A DNA stretch of 64,000 bases. Source: a bacterium. Its GTDB lineage: Bacteria > SAR324 > XYD2-FULL-50-16. Made by a program: the position numbers and the translations under genes. This document shows, piece by piece, positions 27,548 to 36,681 of the stretch. Location of the stretch: assembly GCA_018829445.1 (NCBI GenBank), contig JAHJTV010000087.1:62001-126000 (forward strand), in the 5' to 3' direction. How positions within the stretch are numbered: position 1 is the first letter of the stretch; each line of letters begins with the position of its first letter. The notes below the pieces were generated by a model. It saw only the letters and a list, made by a program, of their open reading frames with translations. It was not told the origin of the DNA and made no database searches.

Positions 27548-28447
27548 TTATTTGCTTTCATGTTTGGATTTTTTCTTTATAAACGGTTCAAAATGGAACC
27601 ATTCAAACGGGTGTTTTTTTACGGTCGTTTCCAGCATATTGGCATAGGTTTGAGCTGATCTCTGGACAGCTTGTTTCTTATCTTTCCGGTTTTTTGCCTT
27701 TACGTAAATAGGCTTTGACACCTCAATATGATAATGATTCTTTTTTACTGGAATTGTAAACAGGACAAAGAGAGGCTTGCCTGAAACCAGCGACAGCATA
27801 TGGGGCGTTTCAGGAATCTCTGCCGTCTGGTTTAAAAAATCCACAGAAACCACACGTTGTTCTTTTGTCCAAACAATGTCGCCTGTCAATGAAACAAATC
27901 CTCCTTCATTCATCCATTTGATGCTTTCCAGGAGCAAGAAGGGTGAACCGCCATTTTGGTCGACCGCAACAATTTTGGTCCCTTTTTCCTTTAAACTGTC
28001 TTTTTGAAGTTTTTCAATCTGTTCTTTATGTTTCTGTCCCAGGTAGAGCAGGAGGTTAAAATTCTTATTGGTCTCTTTAAACCGATGGGCTGCAATTTCC
28101 CAATTCCCCATGTGCGACATGAGAATGATTCCACCCTCTTTGCTATTAACGGCGTTTTCAAGTCCATCCCAACCGACAGATGTGTGAGTTATTTTTCCGA
28201 TTTCCAGTTGAATAAACCGATCAAGGAATACCCTGGTAAACCCTTGGAACTGCCTAAAAGCACACCACAGATGAAACCAGAATGATTTTCCCGGATACAA
28301 AGCCCTGTAAAAATAGTGTGAATTCCTGACCAAGCGTGGACGAAACAGGAAATAACCGGATGCAATAATTCTGGCACAACCGACGAACACCCAGGTTCCC
28401 AGTAGTTTGGAAATATTAGTTGTGAGCTGGTAAAACCTCTTTTTCAT
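27548..28447 (-). CDS. LpxL/HtrB-like lysophospholipid acyltransferase (intact motif)
   Basis: A 299-residue LpxL-family acyltransferase with SHMGNWEIA, the intact HX4E catalytic pair (His112, Glu117), and an N-terminal membrane anchor. Family members add secondary acyl chains to lipid A; those in aryl polyene clusters act on polyene lipids. A second, altered LpxL-like protein lies at 44581-45471. It precedes plsC on the minus strand. Confidence 0.85.
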   Translation of the reverse strand: MKKRFYQLTTNISKLLGTWVFVGCARIIASGYFLFRPRLVRNSHYFYRALYPGKSFWFHLWCAFRQFQGFTRVFLDRFIQLEIGKITHTSVGWDGLENAVNSKEGGIILMSHMGNWEIAAHRFKETNKNFNLLLYLGQKHKEQIEKLQKDSLKEKGTKIVAVDQNGGSPFLLLESIKWMNEGGFVSLTGDIVWTKEQRVVSVDFLNQTAEIPETPHMLSLVSGKPLFVLFTIPVKKNHYHIEVSKPIYVKAKNRKDKKQAVQRSAQTYANMLETTVKKHPFEWFHFEPFIKKKSKHESK

Positions 28448-28520
28448 AATTTATATATCTACTTACAATCTGTCCGTAATATTCCAATCATCAGATCAAT
28501 TGGGACCAATACTATTCCGT

Positions 28521-31500
28521 TTAGAATCTTCTGGCTGTGATCCAGGCTTCTTCCCTTCCTGTACCGGATGGACTGGTTGAGATATTATCAAAACCGCATT
28601 CCCCCAGGACTTCCGTGATTTTTTCCAAAGGTCGGTAATGGTGTAGCCCCCCTCTCATTTCGATCTGTTTTGATTCGATCCACCTGAACCAGGGAGTTTT
28701 TTCCCGCAAGGGGATAGTGACCCTGATAACAAGATTTCCACCCTGAATCAATTTGCTACTTAGATTTTTAAACGCGATCGGCAGCTCCTCATCACTGAGA
28801 TAGTGAAGCATATCCAGCATGACGGCGGTGTCCGCCAATCCTTCCATATCCGGCAAATCGGGTGACTTTCCCACCTTGATTTCTCCGCTTTGACCCAACA
28901 CCCGGGAGGCAACCCTCACCCGTTCCGGGTCAGGTTCCAATCCATATATTTTTAGCTGTGGGAACCTGTCCAGTATCCAGTTGGCAGGAACGCCGAATCC
29001 CGTTCCGATATCTATCATCACGGCCGGATTATCAAGAAATTGGTCGATCTCCCCGAACATTGGATCCATCTTCATTTTGAACCGGGCAAACATGCGAGGA
29101 AATGCTTCTACGCGAGAATAGCGGTTGAGAACCCTGTTAAAACGGGTTTTTCCCTTCACGGGCTTCTTTCCGGCAGTTGTCGGAGTAATATAGATCCTTC
29201 TCAATATGGGGGGAAGCAGTACATTGGCCCCTATCAAAGAATACCCTATTCCTAACAACGAAACCAATCCGGCACTATGGAGCAGACTGTGTTCCGCTAA
29301 CACCAAAACGCCAAATCCAATAATAGTTGATGCCGATGCCAGGAAAATGGCTGTTCGAACCAATCCGAAGGAGGGGTGGGTTTCATCTCCGTATCGCTGG
29401 TAGGATCTTATGTAAAACAGAGAATAATCGATTCCCATGCCGATTACAATAATGGCCAGCATTAATCCCGGAATGTCCAGGGGATGATTGAGAAGATTGA
29501 GAGTTCCCAGAGTACTGATCAAAGCGAAAACCACCGGTATTAAAGCGATTAAAGTCAGCCTAAGATCCAGAAAAAAGGCAAATATCAGACAGGTAACGGC
29601 GATTCCGATTATCAGAAGCATCTTCAGAAAAGTTGAAGATAAGATTTTTCCAAAACTTGATGAGAAAAGAGAAGGATCAAACAAGCGGTAACGATCATTT
29701 GAGAGTTGATTGAGGAGGAGCTGCGAATCATAGGTTTTACTCGGAATCAGTGTCGTAAAAAGAATCCAATTACCGGTTTTATCATCATGTGAAATCCCCA
29801 GGAACTCAAACAGATCATTGGAGATTGTATTGTCATAAGGCATCGGGGACGACAGAGAGTGCAGAAACGGAGTGAAAGCATCCGCTGCAAAACCCAGTTC
29901 GTCGGAGACGGTTGTCAGGTTTTTTTTGAATTCCGAGATTTTTCCCGGCGTCCAGAAATTGTTCCAGGCAGACAGGTTTTTCTCCGCCCCTGTTCCTCCA
30001 GGGAATATCATTGATGGCGTAAAAGCTGATTCAATCTGGTTGTTATCTTTTGCCTGTTCAATGATGGTGAGCAGGTCATCGCTGTTAACCTGGAGATCAG
30101 ATAATGTGGCTGCCTCGGATAACAGAAAGATTCTGCTGTAAACATCCCCCCACACTTTGATTATTTTGTTTTCCGCCTCAATAGTGCTGCTGCTGACGGT
30201 GTTCATGCTGTTTAAATCGACCTCGAAGTTCGGCTTGGCAAAAAACAGCATGGTTACAAAAAAAGCAACGGCCAAACAGGCAAAAACCGGTTTCTTAAAT
30301 CCGGGACGTTTGTTAATAAGTAATTGCAGTAGCGGAAGGTCTTTCCTTTTTGCCGGTGCCATCACCGGGACAATCAGTGGGAAAATTGTATGCACGAAAA
30401 TGAACGAAAAGGCTATTCCCATTGCCGCAAATTGACCGATCTGTGCCAGTATTTGAAAGCCGCTGAAGCTTAAGACAAGAAACGCTCCCACCGTTGTTAA
30501 AACAGCAATCATACCGATTGATCGAACCTCATTAGCAGCTTCCTTAACAAAGACCTTATTCGTTCTGTCGAGAAAAAGCAGGTAGGCGATACTATGATCA
30601 ACCGTAATCGAGATGATTGCTCCTCCAAATCCCAGGGCAAGTATGGAAAAAGATGAATAGAGTATTGAACAGCAGAAAAAAGCGGCTATTGTTCCAAAAA
30701 CGGCAGGAATCAGGGAGAGCAATCCCATATATGGCCTGGGAAAAGAAAGCACCAGCAGGATAGCTATTCCGATAGTGGCAATAAGAAGTGCTGATTGTGT
30801 ATCTCTTTTTACTATCGTCTCGTTGTCCAGTGCTGCCCTGTAAGAGCCAATAGAGGTTATTTCGACTGGGGTTTGTTCAGACAGACTTAGCTTGGTCAAT
30901 TTCTCGGATATGGAATCGACCAACTCCGTTATATCTCTTGATGTTGCCGTGTTTGTGCCTGAGCTGACTGGAGAGGCAACAATCAGCAGATGACGGTTAT
31001 CTGCGGATATTGGATAACCCTTAAACAGTTTTGCCTCTTTTACCGGGATGAGGTGTGCCAGTTTAGCCAATACCCGGTAACGCAATCCCAGTGGATCTGC
31101 TGCGATCTGTTCGGCCTGTCCAATGCCATCGATACTGGACAGTTGTTCCATCAACGCTATCATTTGGGAGCGAAGCTGATCTTTTGTGAGAAGCGGGTTT
31201 ACGCCTTGTTCGAGATCCGAAGCTGAAAACAGATAGGGCAGGGAGTTGCTAATATGCCGAATCATTTTCGGAATCAACAGTTGATTGTTTTTTAAACCAA
31301 TCTGTTTGAACAACCGGCTTTGCTCCAACTCCTTTTCCACTAGTATTGCTGCTTTCAGCAAGACTTCCCTGTTGTCCGTGGTCGTGTGAACGTCTATCAC
31401 CACCCGATCCTGGAATGGATGGTGGGCGAGAACATACTTTGCATCCGCTATAATGGGATTATCGCTTGGCAGGGAGTTTAGGATATCAAAATCGATGTTT

Positions 31501-31598
31501 ACACGATTAATGGCGATGGTCAGCAGCGCAGCTACAAATAGAATTGTAAAAAACAGCATGCGCAGATTGATTGAGGTACTCTGATTTTGCTGTGTCAT
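28521..31598 (-). CDS. MMPL/RND lipid exporter fused to a SAM methyltransferase
   Basis: Residues 1-820 are an MMPL-type exporter with two six-helix halves. Each has a large periplasmic loop and a sterol-sensing-like Gly/Asp-containing helix cluster (for example IVIGMGIDYSLFYIRSY in the second half). Residues 855-1025 are a class I methyltransferase with IDIGTGFG and a MLDMLHYLSDEEL stretch. Aryl polyene clusters carry an MMPL exporter for moving the finished lipid toward the outer membrane. The attached methyltransferase would face the cytoplasm and could modify the cargo head group before flipping. At 1025 residues it is about 200 longer than an unfused relative. Confidence 0.88.
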   Translation of the reverse strand: MTQQNQSTSINLRMLFFTILFVAALLTIAINRVNIDFDILNSLPSDNPIIADAKYVLAHHPFQDRVVIDVHTTTDNREVLLKAAILVEKELEQSRLFKQIGLKNNQLLIPKMIRHISNSLPYLFSASDLEQGVNPLLTKDQLRSQMIALMEQLSSIDGIGQAEQIAADPLGLRYRVLAKLAHLIPVKEAKLFKGYPISADNRHLLIVASPVSSGTNTATSRDITELVDSISEKLTKLSLSEQTPVEITSIGSYRAALDNETIVKRDTQSALLIATIGIAILLVLSFPRPYMGLLSLIPAVFGTIAAFFCCSILYSSFSILALGFGGAIISITVDHSIAYLLFLDRTNKVFVKEAANEVRSIGMIAVLTTVGAFLVLSFSGFQILAQIGQFAAMGIAFSFIFVHTIFPLIVPVMAPAKRKDLPLLQLLINKRPGFKKPVFACLAVAFFVTMLFFAKPNFEVDLNSMNTVSSSTIEAENKIIKVWGDVYSRIFLLSEAATLSDLQVNSDDLLTIIEQAKDNNQIESAFTPSMIFPGGTGAEKNLSAWNNFWTPGKISEFKKNLTTVSDELGFAADAFTPFLHSLSSPMPYDNTISNDLFEFLGISHDDKTGNWILFTTLIPSKTYDSQLLLNQLSNDRYRLFDPSLFSSSFGKILSSTFLKMLLIIGIAVTCLIFAFFLDLRLTLIALIPVVFALISTLGTLNLLNHPLDIPGLMLAIIVIGMGIDYSLFYIRSYQRYGDETHPSFGLVRTAIFLASASTIIGFGVLVLAEHSLLHSAGLVSLLGIGYSLIGANVLLPPILRRIYITPTTAGKKPVKGKTRFNRVLNRYSRVEAFPRMFARFKMKMDPMFGEIDQFLDNPAVMIDIGTGFGVPANWILDRFPQLKIYGLEPDPERVRVASRVLGQSGEIKVGKSPDLPDMEGLADTAVMLDMLHYLSDEELPIAFKNLSSKLIQGGNLVIRVTIPLREKTPWFRWIESKQIEMRGGLHHYRPLEKITEVLGECGFDNISTSPSGTGREEAWITARRF

Positions 31599-31625
31599 TT
31601 GCCGGAATACTAAAATATTTGGAGA

Positions 31626-32369
31626 TTAGATAGAAAAGATTCTTTTTCTCAGGGGTAAGGGAATAAACGCTCTTTGTAAGATCAACCTGATAAAAGTCCA
31701 GGAGTTCCTCATAAAATCAGGAAATGGCTTAAAATGAGAGATTCTTTTATCACCCGGCATATAATCAACACTCACCGGAGCTTCGATGATGAGAATTGAC
31801 ATCCAGTTGGCTTTAGCAAGGATCTCAACTTCGTATTGATACCGACTGCCAACTGTTTTCAGGTGTGTTATTTCGGGTAAGGGATAGATCCGGAATCCGC
31901 TTTGGGTATCACTTAACCAGGGTCCTCCCGAAGCAAACACCCAAAAATTTGAAAAATTCTTACCAAAGCGGCTTGTCCAGGGGACATTTTCCTGATGCAT
32001 ACCTTCTCTTTTCCCGATCACTAGACATCGCCCCTTGTTTAAGGCGGCTTTGATCAGAACCGATGCGTCGTTGACATTGTGCTGTCCGTCTGCATCCACT
32101 GAAATCGCCCAATCTGCAAATTTTGATGCTTCTTTGAATCCAGATTTTAAAGCGGCTCCTTTCCCCAGATTTCTTTTGTGCCGGATTACAGTGATATTAT
32201 CAAACTCTTTTAGAATATCCGGCGTACGGTCGGTGGAGCCGTCATCTACGACAATAACAGGATAATTTAACAGCAGTGCCTGTTTGATTACCGTTCCAAT
32301 CATGTTTTCATGATTATAAACCGGGATAACGAATGCAAAACGATTTTTGGTTTTTGGACGAGACTCCAT
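31626..32369 (-). CDS. Family 2 glycosyltransferase (dolichol-phosphate mannosyltransferase-like)
   Basis: A 247-residue GT-A fold enzyme. It has FVIPVYNHEN and VDDGSTDRTPD at the nucleotide-sugar site, SVDADGQH with the DxD metal site (Asp92, Asp94) and a DTQSGFRIYP acceptor loop. Aryl polyene clusters commonly encode such an enzyme (ApeJ-like part). It would add a sugar to the lipid head group. The gene is 27 bp upstream of the MMPL-methyltransferase gene and 32 bp downstream of the DAK2-DegV gene. Confidence 0.85.
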   Translation of the reverse strand: MESRPKTKNRFAFVIPVYNHENMIGTVIKQALLLNYPVIVVDDGSTDRTPDILKEFDNITVIRHKRNLGKGAALKSGFKEASKFADWAISVDADGQHNVNDASVLIKAALNKGRCLVIGKREGMHQENVPWTSRFGKNFSNFWVFASGGPWLSDTQSGFRIYPLPEITHLKTVGSRYQYEVEILAKANWMSILIIEAPVSVDYMPGDKRISHFKPFPDFMRNSWTFIRLILQRAFIPLPLRKRIFSI

Positions 32370-32401
32370 TTTATGGCATTCTCTTAAGTTGGTTGATTGA
32401 C

Positions 32402-34126
32402 TTATCCCCGGTCAAACTGGGGTATAAAGGCAAGAGCCCAAGTCCCTGGCCCCATATGCACACCGGATGTTAATGATAGCGGTTGCAGGATGATTTCAGC
32501 GGCTGGAAACATCTTTTTAATTTGATTCCGGGGCTCCGATTCCACCCAGGAACGATTGTCGGAATACTCTAAAAGAATAAGGGCTTTGGAGTCTTTGGAT
32601 AAGGTTTTTTTCAATCGTTCAAAAGCGAATTTAAGTTGAGCTTTTTGGTTGCGGGCAATCCCGACCTTTTTAGCACCTTCTGCCAAAGGGCTGACAATGG
32701 GTTTCATGCTCAACATATCGCCGAAAAAAGCACTTGATTTGGATAACCTCCCTCCAGCCGCCAGATATTTTAGTTTATCCAGGAAAACGTACTCTTCCGC
32801 TTTTTCCATGGCCTTTTGCGCAAATTCGATAACAGCAGAGGGATCATCAGTTTCGGCCGCATAACGAACGGTTGCCATTACAATTACTGCCAGTCGGCCC
32901 GAAGCAGCTGCTGTGTCAAGCACAATAAACCGGTTATCCTTGTCATTTTGTTTCTTCCAATTGCAGGCAACATCGTAGTTTCCGGTAAAAACCGAACCGA
33001 CACATAAGTATAATACCCGACCATATTGCTCCAGAACTCTCTGGTAAGACTGGTGACGTTCATACGTTGATGCCTGGGAAGTTGAAATCTTCTGATTTCG
33101 CCTCATTATTTCATAAATCTCTTTTGGCGAGAACAGGGTTTCGGGTAATGATTTATCCTTGGTTACGATATAACTATCCAACAGAGAAAACCCCAACTCA
33201 TGGGAGTTCTCCCTGGTCAAGGAACCGGCTGCATCGGTCAAGATGTGCAGTTTTCCCTGTTTTTGTGTTTTTTTAAAGCTTTTGATTTGGGCAGCAAGAT
33301 CATCGTCTTCCCAATTAACAATCTGTCCCATCTCTTCTATTTTTTGTCTTACCTGAACCGGATTTTTCGTATGAAGATGTACCTTCAGGAAGTTGTTGTG
33401 AGGAATAATTACGGTGCTTTCCCCAAGAAGCGCAATCTGCTTCATTTTTTCTTCAGCATTACCATCAACCTTGATTACCACATCCACACAATATCCCTCT
33501 TCAGTTTGTTCTTTAAAAGAGGGTTTGATTTGCAGCATCCCCTTGAATCGTGTGGTAATTGGAATACACTGGTCAGCCCGATCAATCAGGCTGTGAAAAA
33601 ACCCTTCAAGAAAAACGTACATGCCTAAAGCCCCCGAGTCGACAACCCCCGCGGATTTCAGTATGGGAAGCAGATTCGGGGTGGACTGAACGGTCTTCTC
33701 CAGATGCTTGGTTATTCTTTCGACATAATCCTGGTTGCTTTTAAACTCTTCATTCTCAACAAATTCTACCAGGGCATCAAACAAAGTCAGCATTGTTCCA
33801 GGAACCGGATCATTCACGGCCTTCCTGGCAGCGTCTCTTCCAAGTCTTAATGCTTTTGAAAGGATTTCCGCAGAATCGGCTGTTAACAGGCCGGAAAAAA
33901 ACCTTGTGGCGATATTGCCTGAGTTTCCTCTGGCTGACATCAGCAATTGCTGAATGGTCTGTTCGCAATTTCCATTCAATTGCCGCAAAGGGGTTAGACT
34001 TGCTATCAGATTACGTCCTGTATCTCCATCGGCAATGGGAAATACATTGATGTCATCCAGCAGATCCGACCAAGCAGCTACACGATCAACTCCTGATATC
34101 AGGGCATTTTGTAGACTTTGATCCAT
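32402..34126 (-). CDS. DAK2-DegV fusion, candidate single-chain fatty acid kinase (FakA-FakB like)
   Basis: Residues 1-195 are a DAK2 kinase domain with the FakA nucleotide/metal motif NVFPIADGDTG (Asp33, Asp35). Residues 205-285 match the FakA middle region, including KVHLHTKNP. Residues 293-574 are a DegV/FakB fatty-acid-binding domain with the characteristic TSQAS loop (about 349-353). FakA and FakB are normally separate proteins that together turn a free fatty acid into acyl-phosphate. Joined here, they could phosphorylate chains released by the cluster thioesterase and feed PlsY. The kinase role is inferred from domain families; the gene position is strong support. Confidence 0.82.
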   Translation of the reverse strand: MDQSLQNALISGVDRVAAWSDLLDDINVFPIADGDTGRNLIASLTPLRQLNGNCEQTIQQLLMSARGNSGNIATRFFSGLLTADSAEILSKALRLGRDAARKAVNDPVPGTMLTLFDALVEFVENEEFKSNQDYVERITKHLEKTVQSTPNLLPILKSAGVVDSGALGMYVFLEGFFHSLIDRADQCIPITTRFKGMLQIKPSFKEQTEEGYCVDVVIKVDGNAEEKMKQIALLGESTVIIPHNNFLKVHLHTKNPVQVRQKIEEMGQIVNWEDDDLAAQIKSFKKTQKQGKLHILTDAAGSLTRENSHELGFSLLDSYIVTKDKSLPETLFSPKEIYEIMRRNQKISTSQASTYERHQSYQRVLEQYGRVLYLCVGSVFTGNYDVACNWKKQNDKDNRFIVLDTAAASGRLAVIVMATVRYAAETDDPSAVIEFAQKAMEKAEEYVFLDKLKYLAAGGRLSKSSAFFGDMLSMKPIVSPLAEGAKKVGIARNQKAQLKFAFERLKKTLSKDSKALILLEYSDNRSWVESEPRNQIKKMFPAAEIILQPLSLTSGVHMGPGTWALAFIPQFDRG

Positions 34127-34167
34127 GGTGTAAATTCTTGTGTAGTCTTTGTTGATACTTGGTTATT

Positions 34168-34929
34168 TTAAATAGGGTTTGTCTGGAGAAGTCTCATCTC
34201 AATCGAATACCCAAACATTCCATGCCCCATAAGTTTCATATTTGTCGGGTATATTAGCCCGGGGTTTCCCAAATCTTTTTGTGAATAAATTGCGGTGACT
34301 GTCCGTCTGATCTGTCCGTTTTTATCATAATTAATCAATTTCAAGTCACCATCTCGGGAATAGACAAGGTCAGTCAGACTTTTATCGTTAACTTGAAATC
34401 GACATACAGTGTCAGAAGACTTATCACGTCCAAGTTCAATTAAATTACCATCGGGTCTTAAAAAAATCAATCGTATATCCCGCATTAAACCATCAATTAT
34501 TCCGGGTGAAGAAAAGGACTGAATACTCCGTAAAACTGTTCGTTTATCCCTTGTCTGCTTTGCGTGAAAAGCCACCAATCCTTCTATTGTCATAAGCAAA
34601 CTCTCAAAGGAATCAGAGGCTGGGAACACGCTGGTTATCCCGATTACAGAGATATTCTCTCCAGTTGGCAAGGTGATGTTTAAGGAATGGATAAATTGCA
34701 CATCGTTTTTTACAAAAAAATCAAAACAGAACTGATCCGATTGAATTTCTTCTTCTTGTTGAAATGGGGTCAATTTGGGTAATTCCCCGGTTGAACAACC
34801 CGAAATAAAGATAAAACCGATGATGAGGATCAGAAAAAAGCTACGGAACTTGAAACCTGGAAGGATCAATTGCAGAATTGATGGTAGGCCTGGCAAAAAT
34901 AAGTTTTGTAAATGAGTTTTTACTTTCAT
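34168..34929 (-). CDS. Lipoprotein in aryl-polyene-type export module (DUF3261-like position)
   Basis: A predicted lipoprotein: a hydrophobic segment (FFLILIIGFIFI) ends in the lipobox ISGC, near residue 45. The rest is a soluble 200-residue domain with no motif I can name. In aryl polyene clusters a DUF3261 lipoprotein sits next to LolA and MMPL, and this occupies the same place. The ATG at 34929 lies 89 bp inside the LolA-like gene and gives an overlong signal region. A TTG near 34869 would give a normal 25-residue signal, so the true start is unsettled. Confidence 0.6.
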   Translation of the reverse strand: MKVKTHLQNLFLPGLPSILQLILPGFKFRSFFLILIIGFIFISGCSTGELPKLTPFQQEEEIQSDQFCFDFFVKNDVQFIHSLNITLPTGENISVIGITSVFPASDSFESLLMTIEGLVAFHAKQTRDKRTVLRSIQSFSSPGIIDGLMRDIRLIFLRPDGNLIELGRDKSSDTVCRFQVNDKSLTDLVYSRDGDLKLINYDKNGQIRRTVTAIYSQKDLGNPGLIYPTNMKLMGHGMFGYSIEMRLLQTNPI

Positions 34930-35455
34930 ATATGATTACAGATTCAATAACACCCGGTTGATTGGAAAAAACCAGTTCGATTCGGGCAATCATCTCTTCA
35001 AGTTCTTTCTTATTGGGAGTTAAAACAATTCCCTTATTCTTTAGTAATTCGGATGTAAAATTCGGGTTTTTATCAAACTGTCCGCCCAACCAGTTGGTGA
35101 TCTCCTGTATGACTATCTGCATTGCCTGAAGATGAGCTCCGGTATCCTCTTTAAACTCATCGTCCTGCTTATAGAAGCGCTTCAATTCACCTTGAAAAGA
35201 CATTAACACCGAAGGTACAGGTGACTGATACTCCCATCGGAGGGAATTAGGCTTCTGATAGAAAAAAACGCCCTTGGACACCAGGGGTGTTTTCAGGATA
35301 GCCAGATGTTTTTCCTGTGTAAACTCCGAACTAATGGAATCGACTTTGTCAGTTGCTTTCTGTATCTCTTCAAGACTACCAGTCCACGCAAAGGCCGTCC
35401 GAAAAACCAGAACAGATACTAATAAAAGAGAGATTCGATAGATTCCTTTTTTCAT
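34841..35455 (-). CDS. LolA-like outer-membrane lipoprotein carrier
   Basis: A 204-residue secreted protein: signal peptide residues 1-23 (cut after FAWT-like end), then the LolA-type SSEFTQEKHLA and SLRWEYQSP elements. LolA homologues in aryl polyene clusters are thought to shuttle the lipid across the periplasm. It follows the SPASM gene by 74 bp and overlaps the lipoprotein gene, making a compact MMPL-GT-lipoprotein-LolA export block on the minus strand. Confidence 0.85.
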   Translation of the reverse strand: MKKGIYRISLLLVSVLVFRTAFAWTGSLEEIQKATDKVDSISSEFTQEKHLAILKTPLVSKGVFFYQKPNSLRWEYQSPVPSVLMSFQGELKRFYKQDDEFKEDTGAHLQAMQIVIQEITNWLGGQFDKNPNFTSELLKNKGIVLTPNKKELEEMIARIELVFSNQPGVIESVIIYESKNSFTKLIFARPTINSAIDPSRFQVP

Positions 35456-35529
35456 TCATTTATAGAGCAATTAGTGTCCAATTAGTCCCCGGAAGCCGTT
35501 GGGTTGATTGATTGTTTTTGCGATATATT

Positions 35530-36681
35530 CTAAGCAACTGATGTTTTGGGCTTTATTTTCACTATCTTACCTTGGGATAAATCCTCTACTGAAGAATTGG
35601 AAACTTTCTCGGCGCAGTTATAATTCAGCCAACATAAAGGATCAGATGCCAGGTAATCTCCCGTCATCTGATAGGCAGCTCCTCGACATCCATAGCAGTG
35701 GTCTGACTTTTCGCAGGTACTGCAGGCACCTTTGATTGATGTATGATAATTACGCAGATTTTTAACAATGATGCTTTCGCTCAGTATCTTTGACAGCTTT
35801 TTTTGCCTGATATTGCCAACCGGGATAGTCACGCCCACACAGGGAAGAACATCTCCTTTGGAATTCACAAGGCAGGAAAACTGATGTCTGAGACATTTGT
35901 TGCCCACCAATGGGGGCTGAGGATCCCAATGATTTCCGTATTTTTTGGCGTCTATCTCAGCCAATTGCCTAAATATTTTGTATACTTTATCGGGTTCCAG
36001 ATAGAGCCACTCATTTTGCTTGGCATTCTCCTGGGGAGTGATCATTTCAAAATAGGGAAGAATATTCTGATCTCTCAGCCATTGCCAGAAATCTACCAGC
36101 TCGTCCTCATTCTGTTTACAGATAATGGTACTGATTGCCAGTACCGATTCTTCACTGGGATATCCTGCAGATTTTAAGTTTTTAAAAGCAGAGTGGATGA
36201 CCTCATGAGCTTTATTGGTTCCTGACAGTTTGTTCTGCAACTCCTTGTCAAAAGTGTTCATTTTGAGAACTACCCTGACTTTAAGCCTGAAGAGTTCTTC
36301 CGCAATCTCAGGAGTTATTTTTGATCCATTGGTAAACATTTCAATTTCCAGGTCCAATCCGCTGATGTATCTAATGATCTCCATAGTATGGGGATACACC
36401 ATCGGCTCGCCGCCTAGAATAATTATTTTTTTTGCCCCCAGACCCTTTGCTTGCACAATGGTGTCTTTAATCTCTTCGACACTCAATTCATTCTCATAGT
36501 TTTTTTCATTCTCAGTATAGCAATAAGGGCATTTAAAATTGCATCTAAGGCTGAATTCGATCTCCATGGAAAGCAATCCGTTGTTGTCACGGATTTTATT
36601 TATCTCCTCCATGGGAAACTCAAAGTTGGTAATTTCAGAACTGCAGAATGACATATCAGAATATTTAGTTTCGGTTATCAA
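35530..36681 (-). CDS. Radical SAM/SPASM enzyme
   Basis: A 383-residue radical SAM enzyme: CNFKCPYC (Cys47, 51, 54) binds the SAM cluster, and a Cys-rich C-terminal SPASM domain (about 258-350) shows at least seven cysteines, among them GACSTCEKSDHCYGCRG. SPASM proteins mostly act on peptides or are dehydrogenases. No precursor peptide gene is visible near it. It overlaps the PaaK-like ligase gene by 17 bp, so a role on a ligase-activated or carrier-bound substrate is possible. Confidence 0.85.
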   Translation of the reverse strand: MITETKYSDMSFCSSEITNFEFPMEEINKIRDNNGLLSMEIEFSLRCNFKCPYCYTENEKNYENELSVEEIKDTIVQAKGLGAKKIIILGGEPMVYPHTMEIIRYISGLDLEIEMFTNGSKITPEIAEELFRLKVRVVLKMNTFDKELQNKLSGTNKAHEVIHSAFKNLKSAGYPSEESVLAISTIICKQNEDELVDFWQWLRDQNILPYFEMITPQENAKQNEWLYLEPDKVYKIFRQLAEIDAKKYGNHWDPQPPLVGNKCLRHQFSCLVNSKGDVLPCVGVTIPVGNIRQKKLSKILSESIIVKNLRNYHTSIKGACSTCEKSDHCYGCRGAAYQMTGDYLASDPLCWLNYNCAEKVSNSSVEDLSQGKIVKIKPKTSVA

